Shown here: piece after piece, positions 1 to 10,980 of the stretch
Layout: each line of letters starts with the position of its first letter
Position numbering within the stretch: position 1 is the first letter of the stretch
Assembly (NCBI RefSeq): GCF_902362185.1
Contig: NC_044503.1
Span: forward strand, 23,391,984-23,455,983
DNA from: Chanos chanos
Lineage: Eukaryota > Chordata > Actinopteri > Gonorynchiformes > Chanidae
Length of the DNA stretch: 64,000 bases
Direction: 5' to 3'
Notes under the pieces: generated by a model
Told to the model about the DNA's origin: nothing
The model's input: the letters and a program-made list of their open reading frames with translations, nothing else
Database searches by the model: none
Made by a program: the position numbers and the translations under genes

Positions 1-290
1 TCTAAAACTGATTTATAGGCCATATTAGCAAATTCCGTCCTGCTACTTGTGCCGCCTTCTGACTACATTACCCAGAGTTCCATTTCGCGGTTTGAACGTG
101 GGGCCGATTCTACGCACTGTACGTTGTATGGTAAGAGTAGTCAGTTTACATTTTTTCAACTCACACCGAATTGCTAACGTTGGCAACGTGTCAAAAGCTG
201 GGGGCTTACAGCTTTCTCAGCGTGCCACTATTATTCAAAATAACCCGCAGGTTGTTGAGGGTGCAGTCGACTTACAAGATCCAGAGGAAA
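1..290 (+). promoter_or_regulatory. prune1: prune1 promoter and 5' UTR with ZNF143/THAP11-like site
   Basis: This is the stretch upstream of the prune1 start codon. At 62-81 the sequence ACTACATTACCCAGAGTTCC closely resembles the long ZNF143/THAP11 (SBS) promoter element, whose consensus begins ACTACA and continues with CCCAGMATGC. Such elements typically lie within about 100 bp of the start site of housekeeping genes, so transcription probably starts near 80-200. The surroundings are CpG-containing and have no TATA box. The site is seen directly; its use is inferred. In human, MINDY1 lies divergently upstream of PRUNE1, but no exon of it was recognised in these 290 bases. Confidence 0.55.
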
Positions 291-3200
291 ATGGAGACTT
301 ACTTAAAGAACTGTCACGATGCGCTTAAGGTAAGGGCATTGAATGCTTAGGGTCGCGTGCATGGTTGGCTCGCTTCATCCATTTTCTATTTATAGTTTGC
401 CTTATTAAGGGGCGAGTTAGCCTCGTGCCTCTCGTTACAAGCGTTTTGAGTTGTGTCGTTATGAAAATTTCATCAGACCGTCCGGCCGAAGTTTTAAATT
501 CAGTGATGACACTGCACGATTTGGTTTGAAAGCGTTACTAATGGGGTGTAGGGCGCTGATCCTTGCACTCTCGCTCGACTCCACGGCTTTGACATCAAGC
601 CTTGTGATCACTTGACCGCATGCAGGGTTTACTATCAAACCATAAAAAAAGAAACATTCCAGCCTGCTAAATGCTTTTTGACTAGTCTGAGAATCAGTAG
701 TCTCAAGTAAATCGTTGGATTGCACCAAGTCCAAATTCGTATCTAATTGCTTACTTACCTCGAGTTAAACCTGATTTAGCGAACTCACCGTGGTGAACTT
801 CGTAAAAAAAGTGTACAGAAAGTATGCATAGTTTGTGCGGATTCACTGTTTTTCTCCAATCAGTGACAAAAGCTACGCAGCCTTTAACAGGATTTTATCA
901 GTTTGAGAAGCACAGGGACAAATACCATGTTATACTACGATCGATATCGACTCAGAGAAAAGACTCGTCGTAAAGAAAATACGTTACATTCTTTCTCCCG
1001 TGCCTTTGTGCTTGTGGTTGGATTTATAGCTATTATTGTTATATTCATTCATTCGTTTGTTTGTTTGTCTTACAGTTATTTCCCAGCTGTGCGGATTTGA
1101 AACATGTCAATAAATGCCATGGCTCCCCTAGTCTTGTTTGCAGGAAAAATAGTCAAGACTGTGCGCGGTATCATATGATTAGGGTCGAGTTTCAGCTTAT
1201 ATCTCCACTTTTAGCAGACGTGTTTTCAACCCAAACAAGAACACCTGCTGATGGGAGATTGAGCGTTGTGTATTTGCTCACTGTGTTAACAGCAAGTGTG
1301 CGTAAGGGCAAAAGAAAAAGGGAAAAGTGAGAAGCAGCGCTCCAGAGGACACACAAGCACACAAATTTGCTCCAGTGCCAGTAAGCTGTAAGGTATAATG
1401 GGCCCCTCTTGCTGAGAGAGGATGGGTCAAACGCAACCATCATTTAACGCTCCCTCTCCGGAGACCCGGGGTTTCACACTGTTTACTCACTTTCTCGTGC
1501 TCCATTTCTGTTAAGCATGCACGGCTCACTTCCTCGCCTGCTTCTGAGTCTATCGCATATGAAGCTGAGTAAGCGTGATGATCTGTTTTCACCCTCCCCC
1601 GACTTAATTTTAAGTGACAATGGTCTTGTGGATAGTTTAAATGTTCACTTAGACAAGCCGTATATAACTGATGCTACTTCCTGTCGGCGTCGCTAATTTC
1701 AAGTCGCATATGACAAGACAAAGCCATTCCGCTGCTGCCTATGAAACAAAACGACATAAAACCGAACATGCTTGTTTTAGTCAGCAAACCTCATTTAACA
1801 CAAATGTCACGTAAGCTTTCTGTGTTACACCGGGCTAATGGGGCGTGCTAAAATGTTTTTAGAATTGAGTGAGCAGGTCGCAGCTTCCAGCTTGTGCAAA
1901 TTAGACCAACGCACTATTTTAGGAACATTTGACATGCATATAGTTTTCTGTTGACCTCATCATAGCAAGAAAGAACTGCCGGTTGTACATTCCTTACTGG
2001 AAAGATCTGTAGTTTCTAGACCAATGCTGGGAAAAAAAATAAAAGAAGGCTTTAGTTTGGCGATGTCAGAGTGAGTAATTTGTACTGTCTGTGGCTGCAA
2101 ACAGAGAGTCACTTGCTCATTGTATTCTGGTCCACTGTACATCTTCACTGATTGGATGACCGCTTTGTTACCTCATCACTTGAGATCAGCATCATGTGTC
2201 AGAAAGCATTCTGTCTGGGTTGGTCCTGCCAGAGAAGCTTTCAGAGTGGAAGTACATTGGCACATATTACTGCTTGACTTATCCCTGTAATATGATCCAT
2301 CCAAAATAGCCATTTGCATATTAGAGACTGACTGTATTGACCTCTGTTTCCTTTGTCCTGAAACAGAGTTGCTGAGATCAATGGAAAAAAATTTGCAGTG
2401 ATTATCGTGTTGGCAGTAGCTTTTAGTGAAGCATCTTTATTGTTTTTACTGAAATAATCCCCCAAAAGCAGAAATCTTTAGTCCCTTTTTTTATTTGAAA
2501 TGATTGTTTTGAGGCCTCTCTCACAGATGCCCAACCTGTCCTTATCCATACATATGTGTATCCATACAAAATGACATTCTCTTCCATTTGCTCTTTCAGA
2601 GTCCCTCCAGAAATGCGTCGGGGTTGCATGTGGTGATGGGGAATGAAGCTTGTGATTTGGACTCCATGGTCTCTGCCCTGACCTTTGCCTATTTCCTGTC
2701 AAAGGTGAGATCCTCCTACGCAGGCAGTGTGTAAGATAATGAGAGTCTGTGTTGAGACAGACATGTTCAGCAATAAGAATCATAAGGGGCTGAAGAGAAA
2801 ATACTCACAGACAGTCAGGATTGTACGTTTTCATGTGAATTTAGCTGTCTCAGTGCAGATCGTAGGCCTGGTCTCTATCTGTATCAGTCGACCAAAATAT
2901 TCCTAACATTTTAGGATATAAAAAACATATTTTTACTGTATGCAATATTATAACCTATGTTATAGACTGTGTATCATCAGAGTAACACACACACACACAC
3001 ACACACACAATAGGGTCTGATGAGGTCAGCTCTCCACCCATAATTGGCTTTTTACCTGTGTGGTGTTTGATTGGTTGAATGAGTCAGCCTGATCCTCCAG
3101 CGGCCCCTGGTATGAATGAGTATACACACCACATACGCGTCATGAGTCAAAAAGGCGGAGCCATCTGTCAGTCATTCGATAGGGTGCCAAGGTTTAACGA

Positions 3201-6200
3201 CTTGTGTTTTACTGAGACGAGCTGTGGAAATTTAAAAAATTTCCTGGGCTTGTGTCAGTAAGACACAAATTTAAAAAAATTTCCACCTGTGGTTAGACCT
3301 GTGCTCTTAAGATCTCATGTTGAAGACAGAGATTTTTTAGAGGACTGCAGTCTGAGGCCTCACACAGATTAGAAAGACAGCTGATTTGTACTGGCTCTTC
3401 ACTGCTGTCTCCTCTTTCTCATGAGCTGTGCTATTCAGTACCATCCAATTTTACGCATAACTCAACCCTGTTATTTTTTTTATATTTTTGTTCATGTGGT
3501 TTGAACATGAAAAATGTGAGCAGATTTGATTACATATGTACCAGAGTTCCCAGTCAATTTTCTTTTGCCTTCGCTGACCCAACTCAGTCCAAAAAAACAA
3601 AAGATGTCATTGTCAAAATGAACACCGTTCAGAAGATGATGTGTTTATATATATATGTATATATATAAAAAACCATAATACTGGAAGACCTTTTCTGTAA
3701 GGGTTGCAACAACAGCATCAATACCCTGTATCTGCTGTAGGCTATATGGACAAAAAAACTACGATTTTTAGATTGACATTTACAAAAGAAATGAAAAAAA
3801 AGGGGGGCTTTTTTTAACGGACAAATCTGTTTATGATGTAAATACAGTTTCTGCACAGATGACCTTTTCACCGAGGGAAATTTATTCAGGGTGAATTAAA
3901 CCACAAAATGAGATGTCATGAATATATATCTGTATATGTTTGTCAGTTTTCACATGGACTGGGTTGCGTGTAATGTGAGAGCTTTCTGCCCTGCGTGTGG
4001 TATTATCTGAGACAGCTGTCTGGCAGGTTGTACTCATCCATGCGTTATTGTTTTTTCTTTTTTCTTTTTTCTTTTTCTTTTCTTTAAGACGCTGGACGCT
4101 GGGAAGGTGGTTGTGCCCGTGCTGAACATCCCACGGGCAGAATTCCCACTGCGGACGGATAACGCGTTCCTGCTGTCGGAGAGCGGACTGTCTCAGGACC
4201 TGCTCATCTTCAGAGACGAGATTGACCTTCATGACCTTCACAGATCCAAACGGCTGTCCCTCACGCTCGTGGACCACAATGTTCTGCCCAGGTCATCAGA
4301 TTTTCCAAACAGATTATTATTACAATCCAGTATGCACTATTCCAAACACTTTATTAAAATCACATTTTTTCGTCTAGGTCAGTGGTTGGCTAAGCCAAAA
4401 AACAGTCAGTGACCACAGAAGAGAGTCTATGATGACTTTTACTTTAATCTCAATACATTTTCAGGCCACTGCACAGTAAGAATGACTCTCAGTCAGAACC
4501 AAGGTCCACTTAGGGGAAGAAAAACCCCCAGAAAACAGGAATGATTTGTATTCTTGTGGTTGAAGTTACATATTGACCATTTGCAATGAAGCAGTGGTTG
4601 GTTTCTTTCATTTGTTTTATTTTGTACTACCCAAAACAAAAAGTCAAGCGAGTGCTTGGGCTGCAGCCAAAGAAGATGAAATGTCACCAAATGTAGACAG
4701 AAGAAACCCCCAGGTTTACAGCTGAAGTCCTTGAAGCTAGACCTGACCTAAATCCCAAATCTTATGTGTGTGTGTGTTTGTGTGTGTGTGAGTGAGTGAA
4801 TGTGTACAAAAAGGAGACGGAGATGCCTTTTCTGTTAATGTTGAGTTGAACTTACAGTGTGGATTTAGGCAGGAGCTTTGGCCGTGCGGTTATTCTGAAT
4901 CTTGCCAGATCCGTGTCATCCTGTGTAAACTTTACCGACTGCCCTCTTCAATTCACGTCGCAGCTTTTTTTTCAATGCAGTTTCATTCCAGAGACACAGA
5001 TAACCTTTCCGTTGCCCTTCTCTTTTTTTTTTTTTTTCCTTTTGATTTTCAGTCAGCTATTTCTTTGTTGATTTTTGAGATGTGCCAGGGGTCATTGTCA
5101 TGGTAGAATGTCGACCTGCGGCTGAGTTACGGCCGCCTAATGGAGGTAACGAGCATTTTGGCCAAAAACATCCTGGTGCTTAGCAGAGTTCATGATGTCA
5201 TTGATCTTGATAAAGGCCCTGGGGCCAGCGGCTGTAAAACAGTCTTATAAAATCAGTGCTCAGCCACCGTGCTTCACAGGAACTGTCAGATTCTGGTTTT
5301 TTTGTTTTGTTTTTTTTTTCCCATGCTATCCTTCTCTGACACCAGATGCCCTGAGTTGTGTCCAATTCTGGGTTTATCCAACCATAACACCTGGTTCCAA
5401 TCAAATCACCAACTGTGTTTGGGCAGACAGCTCTCCAAATGTGGCCCATCAATTCTTTTTGTTGTTTTTTTTCCCCTCACCTCACTGTGTGGGAAGGAGA
5501 TAAGATACATTGTATGTCTTCTTCCTGGCAAGTTCAACTCTAGTCTAGTGCTTGATTACTGCCATAATGCCCCCTCCCCCAATCAGCTGATTTAGGGCAA
5601 CAACCATTTATCTCTTTCTGATTGGTCAGCTCTTTGGCTTTCCCTGTTGTGATGGAAGGCCGAGTGATTCCAAATGAAATTCAGAGGAACACTTGGAATT
5701 ATCCCCTTTTTATTCTGGAGTGAAATAGGAAGTGGCAGGGCTGTAATAAAGTCGCTTAAGGCTGAGAGATGAACTTAAATGAATACAGCTTCACTGCAGG
5801 ATGGCAGTACCTTTGACCCTAAAGCAGTATCATTAGTCTAAAATCATTTGTTTAAATTTGTTTAAAAACATTAGAATAGCTTTAGTAAGTTATCAGTGAA
5901 AAGATTTAACGTCATGCGGAAGTTGTGCATCCAAATGAAATTCATGATTTTACGTTGGCAAATACATTTGGTTTAAAGAGGAGGGAGTTATATTGTCGCT
6001 TTTCCGTGATTTGGATAAATACAATTTTTTTTGTTTTAAGCTCAGGCTGTTTTCATTGGATTTCCCATCGTATAACGATCAATTCTCTTATCACAGAAAG
6101 TATTTTCTCCTCGAGTTATTGTTACAAAGCAGACAATACGTCCACAAAAATTGACTTTGTTGCTATAGTGGCATATTATTAGATTGTTGTCTTGTGTTTC

Positions 6201-6578
6201 TGTCGCTGTTGTAGAGCTCCAGTGTCCACACAGGAAAAAACATATAGGTGGACACAAACCTGTGACCACACAACTCATAATTTTTCCTCCCCCGCACAGT
6301 GCTGACAGCGCTCTGGAAGAGACGGTGATGGAAGTGATTGACCATCGTCCCCTGGAGAGGCGGGCGTCCCCCTCCTGTGCCGTTACGGTGGAGCTGGTGG
6401 GGTCGTGTGCCACGCTGGTAACGGAGCGAATAGCTCAAAGGGCCCCTGAGCTTCTGGATCAACAGGTGGCTCAGCTCCTACACGGTAACTGACATGGCAA
6501 CTGCGTACAAACACTCAGTGGGAACGCATGCTCAACAGAGTGCTCCCAGGGAGATCAGAACGCTTAAAAACCTTTTGC

Positions 6579-6621
<43 letters not shown>

Positions 6622-8881
6622 GTCTTCAGAATGCCTGTCAGCGTAAAATAATTAACTGATATCAAATGGTCATTTTCTGCGTTTCTCTCAATGTCTCTGT
6701 AATCTGAAACCACTGTCCTTATCATTGAGGTTATTAATATTTTTTCGATGCTCTTTTTGTTTGTGCAAGTCATTTTATAACAGTTAAACTTTGTTCTCGG
6801 TGTTTGTCAAGGATTTTACACCTTGACTGTTTCAAGACCAGATTTCATATTACAGTCACATCGACAAAACGCGTTGTTTTTCTTTTTTTGTTTTAGGTAC
6901 GATAATTTTAGACTGTGTGAACATGGCACCAGAGGCAGGCAAGGTCACACCTAAAGACAGCCAGTATGCAGTCTTCCTCGAGACGCGCTTCCCAAAGCTG
7001 CCACCAAGGGGAGCCCTCTTTCAGTCTCTGCAAAATGCCAAGTTTGACGTGTCAGGTAAACACTAAGGCAGACACCTGAGGCAGTAGAGTTGATTGACAG
7101 TGTATACATTTTTTTTAATGAAGAGAACATCAAATAGATAATGTTTGGAGTGCAAAATTAAACTCTTGTTTGCAAATTTTTCTGTGTTCCTTCAGGTCTC
7201 ACCACCCATCAGATGCTGCTGAAAGACATGAAGCCAGCATCTGGTGGGGACCTGAAACTGGCCGTTAGTGTTATTTATATGACACTGGATGTGAGTGTCT
7301 TTTTTTTTTTTGATAATGTTTTTCTCAATCAAATCAAAAATACTCAATCTCAAATACCCCAAAAATCTCATCAGAAACATTGTGACAGAACAGTATCATC
7401 TCATCAGTTAACACAAGGTAGTCGGTTTGTGTAATTAGTGAGTGTAATTGGTTTGTATAATTAGCCATTGTAGTCGGTTTACTCCCACTGTATGTAATTT
7501 TATATGGATTTCCACCCAAGGTTACAGTTAACGTGGCATTCCTAAAATTCTGCCCATCTCAAAATAACCAGCGTCAGTGGCATTGTAGGGTAGCACTGTA
7601 GAAAGGGTTCTGCTGTAGACAGACTGTGGTTTTCTGTCTCTGAGCTGGTTTGTTCTCAGACGATGTGGTATTTTAGGCTCAGATTCCCCTGATGGAGAGA
7701 TTTGTCTCGTTCCACGCATTAGCTTTTTTTTTTTTTTTTTTCCCTTGCCTGCCCATCCTAGTGACTCATGTGAATTCCTCAGTTGTAGTGAAGCACAAAC
7801 TTCGCAACCAATCTAAAGGCAACCACACCCAATTCATGCTACAACACTGCTCAATCTGGTAGACAAACCCACAAACCACACACAAAGTCATTGTCGGTGT
7901 TGAGCTGTAGGGGTTGCCATGGCAACAGACCCCCTGTATTAAAGACACGCCTCTTTTACCTGCAAGGAAAGATTTCACAGTTACCTTAATTTCTCAGAAA
8001 GTCTTGCTAAACCAGCATGAATCACTACTGTTATTAACCAGCCAACAAGATAATCTCAAAGAAACAAAACAACAACATAAACAAAATATGTCTTCATACA
8101 GGCCTTTTTACAGAGACAGAACTTACAGCAAGAGCTTTGTGACTTCTGTCAACAACACAACTACAACCTGCTGGTCGCCATGACGATATCTTTCAAAGAC
8201 AACAAAGAACCATTTCGGCAACTAGCGGTGTACAGCTCCAGTTCCCTCTACAGGAATGAGGTGCCCTTTTTTTTTTAAACCCTCTGATGATGTAATGCTC
8301 TGTGTAATGCTCTAGTTAGTGGCTGAACTAGAACTTTCAGAAAACAATTTTCTTAGTAAAGAGGCGGTCTGCTCATTTGAATAATCTTTCTTGTGTATAT
8401 TTGTGTATTGTCAAATATACAAATATACACATTTGACTCTTCTGATTTTAGGATTTGCTTTATCTCATAGATTTGCAGAGCCTTGGAAAAAGCCAGAAAT
8501 CCCAATTTGAATCTCTGTCCATTAAGCAGCCCCTACTCTGACGTGAAGGCTTATCACCAGGGTAACACGTTGGCCTCTCGCAAAAAGGTTTTGCCCATCA
8601 TTAAGGATTTCTTAAAGGACTGGGAGAGGAGAACTGCGCAGGGTGAGAAATTCGAGGATGTGGACGAACTGGAGGATGACATGGCTCAGTGTACAGCTGA
8701 CGCAGAGGATGTTGGGATAGAGGAGGACTCCCAGGTTCCTCCTACCCCTATGAACAGTCTGGTGGAGGGCTGCCCCCTGGACAACGGTTTACCCAAAATC
8801 AGCGCTGAGGCGTTAGTGGAGAAATTCAGCAAGATAACCAACAGGGATGACCCCGACAACGTGTCCACTGAAGGACAGTGA
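291..8881 (+). CDS. prune1: Prune exopolyphosphatase 1 (prune1), 8 coding exons, 451 aa
   Basis: Coding exons are 291-329, 2600-2704, 4089-4291, 6300-6484, 6897-7055, 7196-7290, 8102-8260 and 8471-8881. All junctions are GT-AG with matching phase, giving 451 residues (human about 453). PRUNE1 is a DHH-superfamily phosphoesterase that cleaves short-chain polyphosphate and cyclic nucleotides and binds NME1 (nm23-H1) and GSK3; it acts in the cytoplasm and influences cell migration and brain development. Visible motifs are GNEACDLDS (motif I), [12 protein letters not shown] (motif III), [24 protein letters not shown] (motif IV) and, near the C-terminus, [20 protein letters not shown], matching the human tail. 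The start [13 protein letters not shown] aligns with human MEDYLQGCRAAL. The oddity is motif III, which reads Asp-His-Asn where human PRUNE1 has Asp-His-His. bnipl follows in the same orientation. Confidence 0.96.
330..2599 (+). other. prune1: prune1 intron 1
   Basis: This intron separates the 13-codon first coding exon (donor AAG|gtaagg) from exon 2 (acceptor ctctttcag|AGT). No coding exon, RNA gene or recognisable transposon was seen. It contains only short open frames with no family resemblance. The first-intron position leaves room for regulatory sequence, but none can be named. Confidence 0.7.
2705..4088 (+). other. prune1: prune1 intron 2 with CA repeat and nested inverted repeats
   Basis: The intron carries an (AC)n microsatellite at 2985-3009 and an AT-rich nested hairpin at 3224-3286. 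A pyrimidine-rich acceptor tract of TTTTC units lies at about 4050-4088. No exon or RNA gene was seen. Confidence 0.7.
3224..3286. repeat. Nested inverted repeat in prune1 intron 2
   Basis: Outer arms GTGGAAATTT (3224-3233) and AAATTTCCAC (3277-3286) are perfect 10-bp reverse complements. Inside them lie TTGTGTC (3250-3256) and GACACAA (3262-3268) with a 5-nt loop. Together they could fold as a two-storey hairpin in the prune1 pre-mRNA. It may be the remains of a small foldback element, but no target-site duplication was identified. Confidence 0.7.
4292..6299 (+). other. prune1: prune1 intron 3
   Basis: The intron has donor CCCAG|gtcatc and acceptor ccgcacag|T. It holds a (TG)n run at 4765-4790 and long T tracts near 5025 and 5310. 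The stretch 5100-5450 loosely recalls the antisense wording of decayed Tc1-like transposons (for example around 5265-5280) but could not be assigned. No coding exon was seen. Confidence 0.6.
6581..6617. repeat. (TG)n microsatellite in prune1 intron 4
   Basis: An uninterrupted TG dinucleotide run lies just downstream of the exon 4 donor. The pure tract suggests a length-polymorphic marker. Confidence 0.95.
7291..8101 (+). other. prune1: prune1 intron 6
   Basis: This intron runs from donor GAT|gtgagt to acceptor cttcatacag|GCC. It has T runs near 7300 and 7725-7742. No feature other than intronic sequence was recognised. Confidence 0.7.
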
Positions 8882-10670
8882 TTTCCTCTGCTCTGCCGAG
8901 CTCACAATCACTGATCTCCAACGTATACCAATGGCCAGGGAGTTTTGTTGCGAGGTTGAGATGGTCGGTCTCAGTCGTTTAAGAATCTGCAGTGCATGTT
9001 GTATCGTGCAATCGTGACAATGTATACACCCTTCCCCGTTTGGCCAAGTAATTCATAACGAGGTATGGCTGAAAGTATGCACATAATATAAGTGTTAAAA
9101 TTCCTCAAAAAAAACGAAAAGGGTTGATGACAAGCCGGTGAATGTGCATACTTTATTTGATTTACCGCTCATACAAAGACGTGATTCAGATATTTGTGTT
9201 TTTTCTTTTTTTTCTTTCTTTTTTTTTTTACAGATTGAAGGCACTCTTTGCAAAGGCAGTGAATTAAATCAAAATGATCATTTTATCAGTGAAAGAATGT
9301 TGAATCGTGCTGCTAACAGTCGCACAATAACTGAGAGATCTGTTTCATCTGTAAAAATTCAACAACACTGACAAGAATTTGCCAAAAAAAAAATGAACGA
9401 ATGAAAACAGGTGAAGGAAAAAAAACTTTGTAGGAAAAGAGCAGCTACAGAGAGAAATTCCTGTGAAATTCCTAAGAACCTGAATGCTAAATCAGTTACA
9501 CGAGCTACCTACTCTTTTAAAACAGCCAAAGCTTTCATGATCTGGCCTAATTGTTCACAGTTAGACTTACTTGCATGGTACAAAAGCCTTCTGAGGTGCA
9601 GAAAATTCGAGTGGATTTCATGGATTTTGGAGTCAAATAGTTTTTAATGTTAACTTTATTGAAACACAAACATCAGAGATTTCTTGACTCCTGATTGGCC
9701 ACAAATTCACCAATCATAGAGTCTGTGTGGAATATTAGGATGATGATGTATTGGATACAGTGTTTCATAGTATTTTCATAGAGGGATGGTTCATTTGGTG
9801 TAACATACTGCACACAGACATAACAGTGTGCTTTAACAGCTCAATATAAAATATTAATATTAGTCCAAATATTGTACGGTTGTCACCTAATGATGTTTGT
9901 AGAATAACTGCAGTATTTTTAATCAGATTGGCATGACATTGTTGTTATTATTATTATTATGATTATTATTATTATTATTTAAAAAACAGCATTCAAAAGG
10001 TTGTTTTGCCAGAAGACAATTATCTGAATGTTTGAGTAATCTGAGTAATGTCCAGATGAGTTGGCTTTGGGGCCTCGTGTTTTTTCTAACAAGGTTTTGT
10101 TTTGTTTTTTTTGTTTTTGTAAATCCTGCAGTGCTTTCACCTCATGAGTTTCAGAGTGTGACCTCTGTGTTCCTGTAAAATACAGTCCAAGATCTCTATT
10201 TTAATCCAACCCAATCAACCAATCTAAACCATGCTGATACTGGTACTAACGCGATACTAAACTGATTTCAGTTAAAGGAGACTGGTTTAACAAGTAGACC
10301 TTTTTATTTGACATTTTTATATCCTGTCTCTAAGTGGACTGGTATACATGACGTATGTGTGTATGTCAGAACTGTATTGTGTTTTTGATAATGTCATAGG
10401 AGTAGACGTAACTAATTGTACCACAGGGTTAACTCTAGTTCCTTATCAATCACTGTGCACTGTTTTTTAAGATATATACAAATATAAAAAAGGAATTTAA
10501 TTTAACAGATTTCGCTCCTCGTTGCAAATATAGCTAATGAACTGCATGTTATCAATAGAGTCATCAAACATTGTCATGGGCTTTAACCGTTATAAAAAAA
10601 AAACCAAGAAAAAAAGAAGATACTGGGAAGGATACTGGAAACCAAATTAAAGTCCTAATGTAGTGGGTTT
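8882..10670 (+). other. prune1: Probable prune1 3' UTR and flank
   Basis: The sequence after the prune1 stop has no coding signal. It holds an (ATT)n tract at about 9945-9979 and T- and A-rich runs. A candidate ATTAAA polyadenylation hexamer lies at 10646-10651; no canonical AATAAA was noticed before it. The transcript end is therefore uncertain. Confidence 0.4.
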
Positions 10671-10705
10671 TCTTTGTTTTTTCTAACATTTGTAGATCAT
10701 TTAAT

Positions 10706-10972
10706 CAGGGCTGTGGAGTTGGTACACAAAATCTTTGACTCCGACTCCTCAATTTATGGTACCACTGACTCTGACTCCACAAACCCAATTTTGCCTCCGA
10801 CTCTGCAGTACTGCTTTATTATAAAGCAGTGGTGTGGAGTCAGTACACAAAACCTTTGACTCCGACTCATCAATTTATGGTACCGCCGACTCAGACTCTG
10901 ATTCCGACTCCAGTAACCCAGTTTTGCTGCCAAATCTAACTCCACGACTCTGACTCCAACTCCATGGCCCTG
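10706..10972. mobile_element. Dimeric hAT-type MITE with 8-bp target duplication
   Basis: The element starts CAGGGCTGTGGAGTTGG and ends CCAACTCCATGGCCCTG; the ends are inverted repeats matching at 15 of 17 positions. It is flanked by CATTTAAT (10698-10705) and CATCTAAT (10973-10980), an 8-bp target-site duplication with one mismatch. CAGGG ends plus an 8-bp duplication are the hallmarks of the hAT superfamily. The interior is two similar half-units rich in GACTCC/GACTCT words, joined by a perfect palindrome (arms ACTGCTTTAT and ATAAAGCAGT, 10810-10830). It has no coding capacity and needs a transposase from elsewhere. The single mismatch between the flanking duplications suggests moderate age. 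Confidence 0.85.
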
Positions 10973-10980
10973 CATCTAAT

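Noticed and set aside
5100-5450. Possible decayed Tc1/mariner copy in prune1 intron 3
   Set aside because: Only vague wording resemblance; no inverted ends, TA duplication or transposase motif was found.
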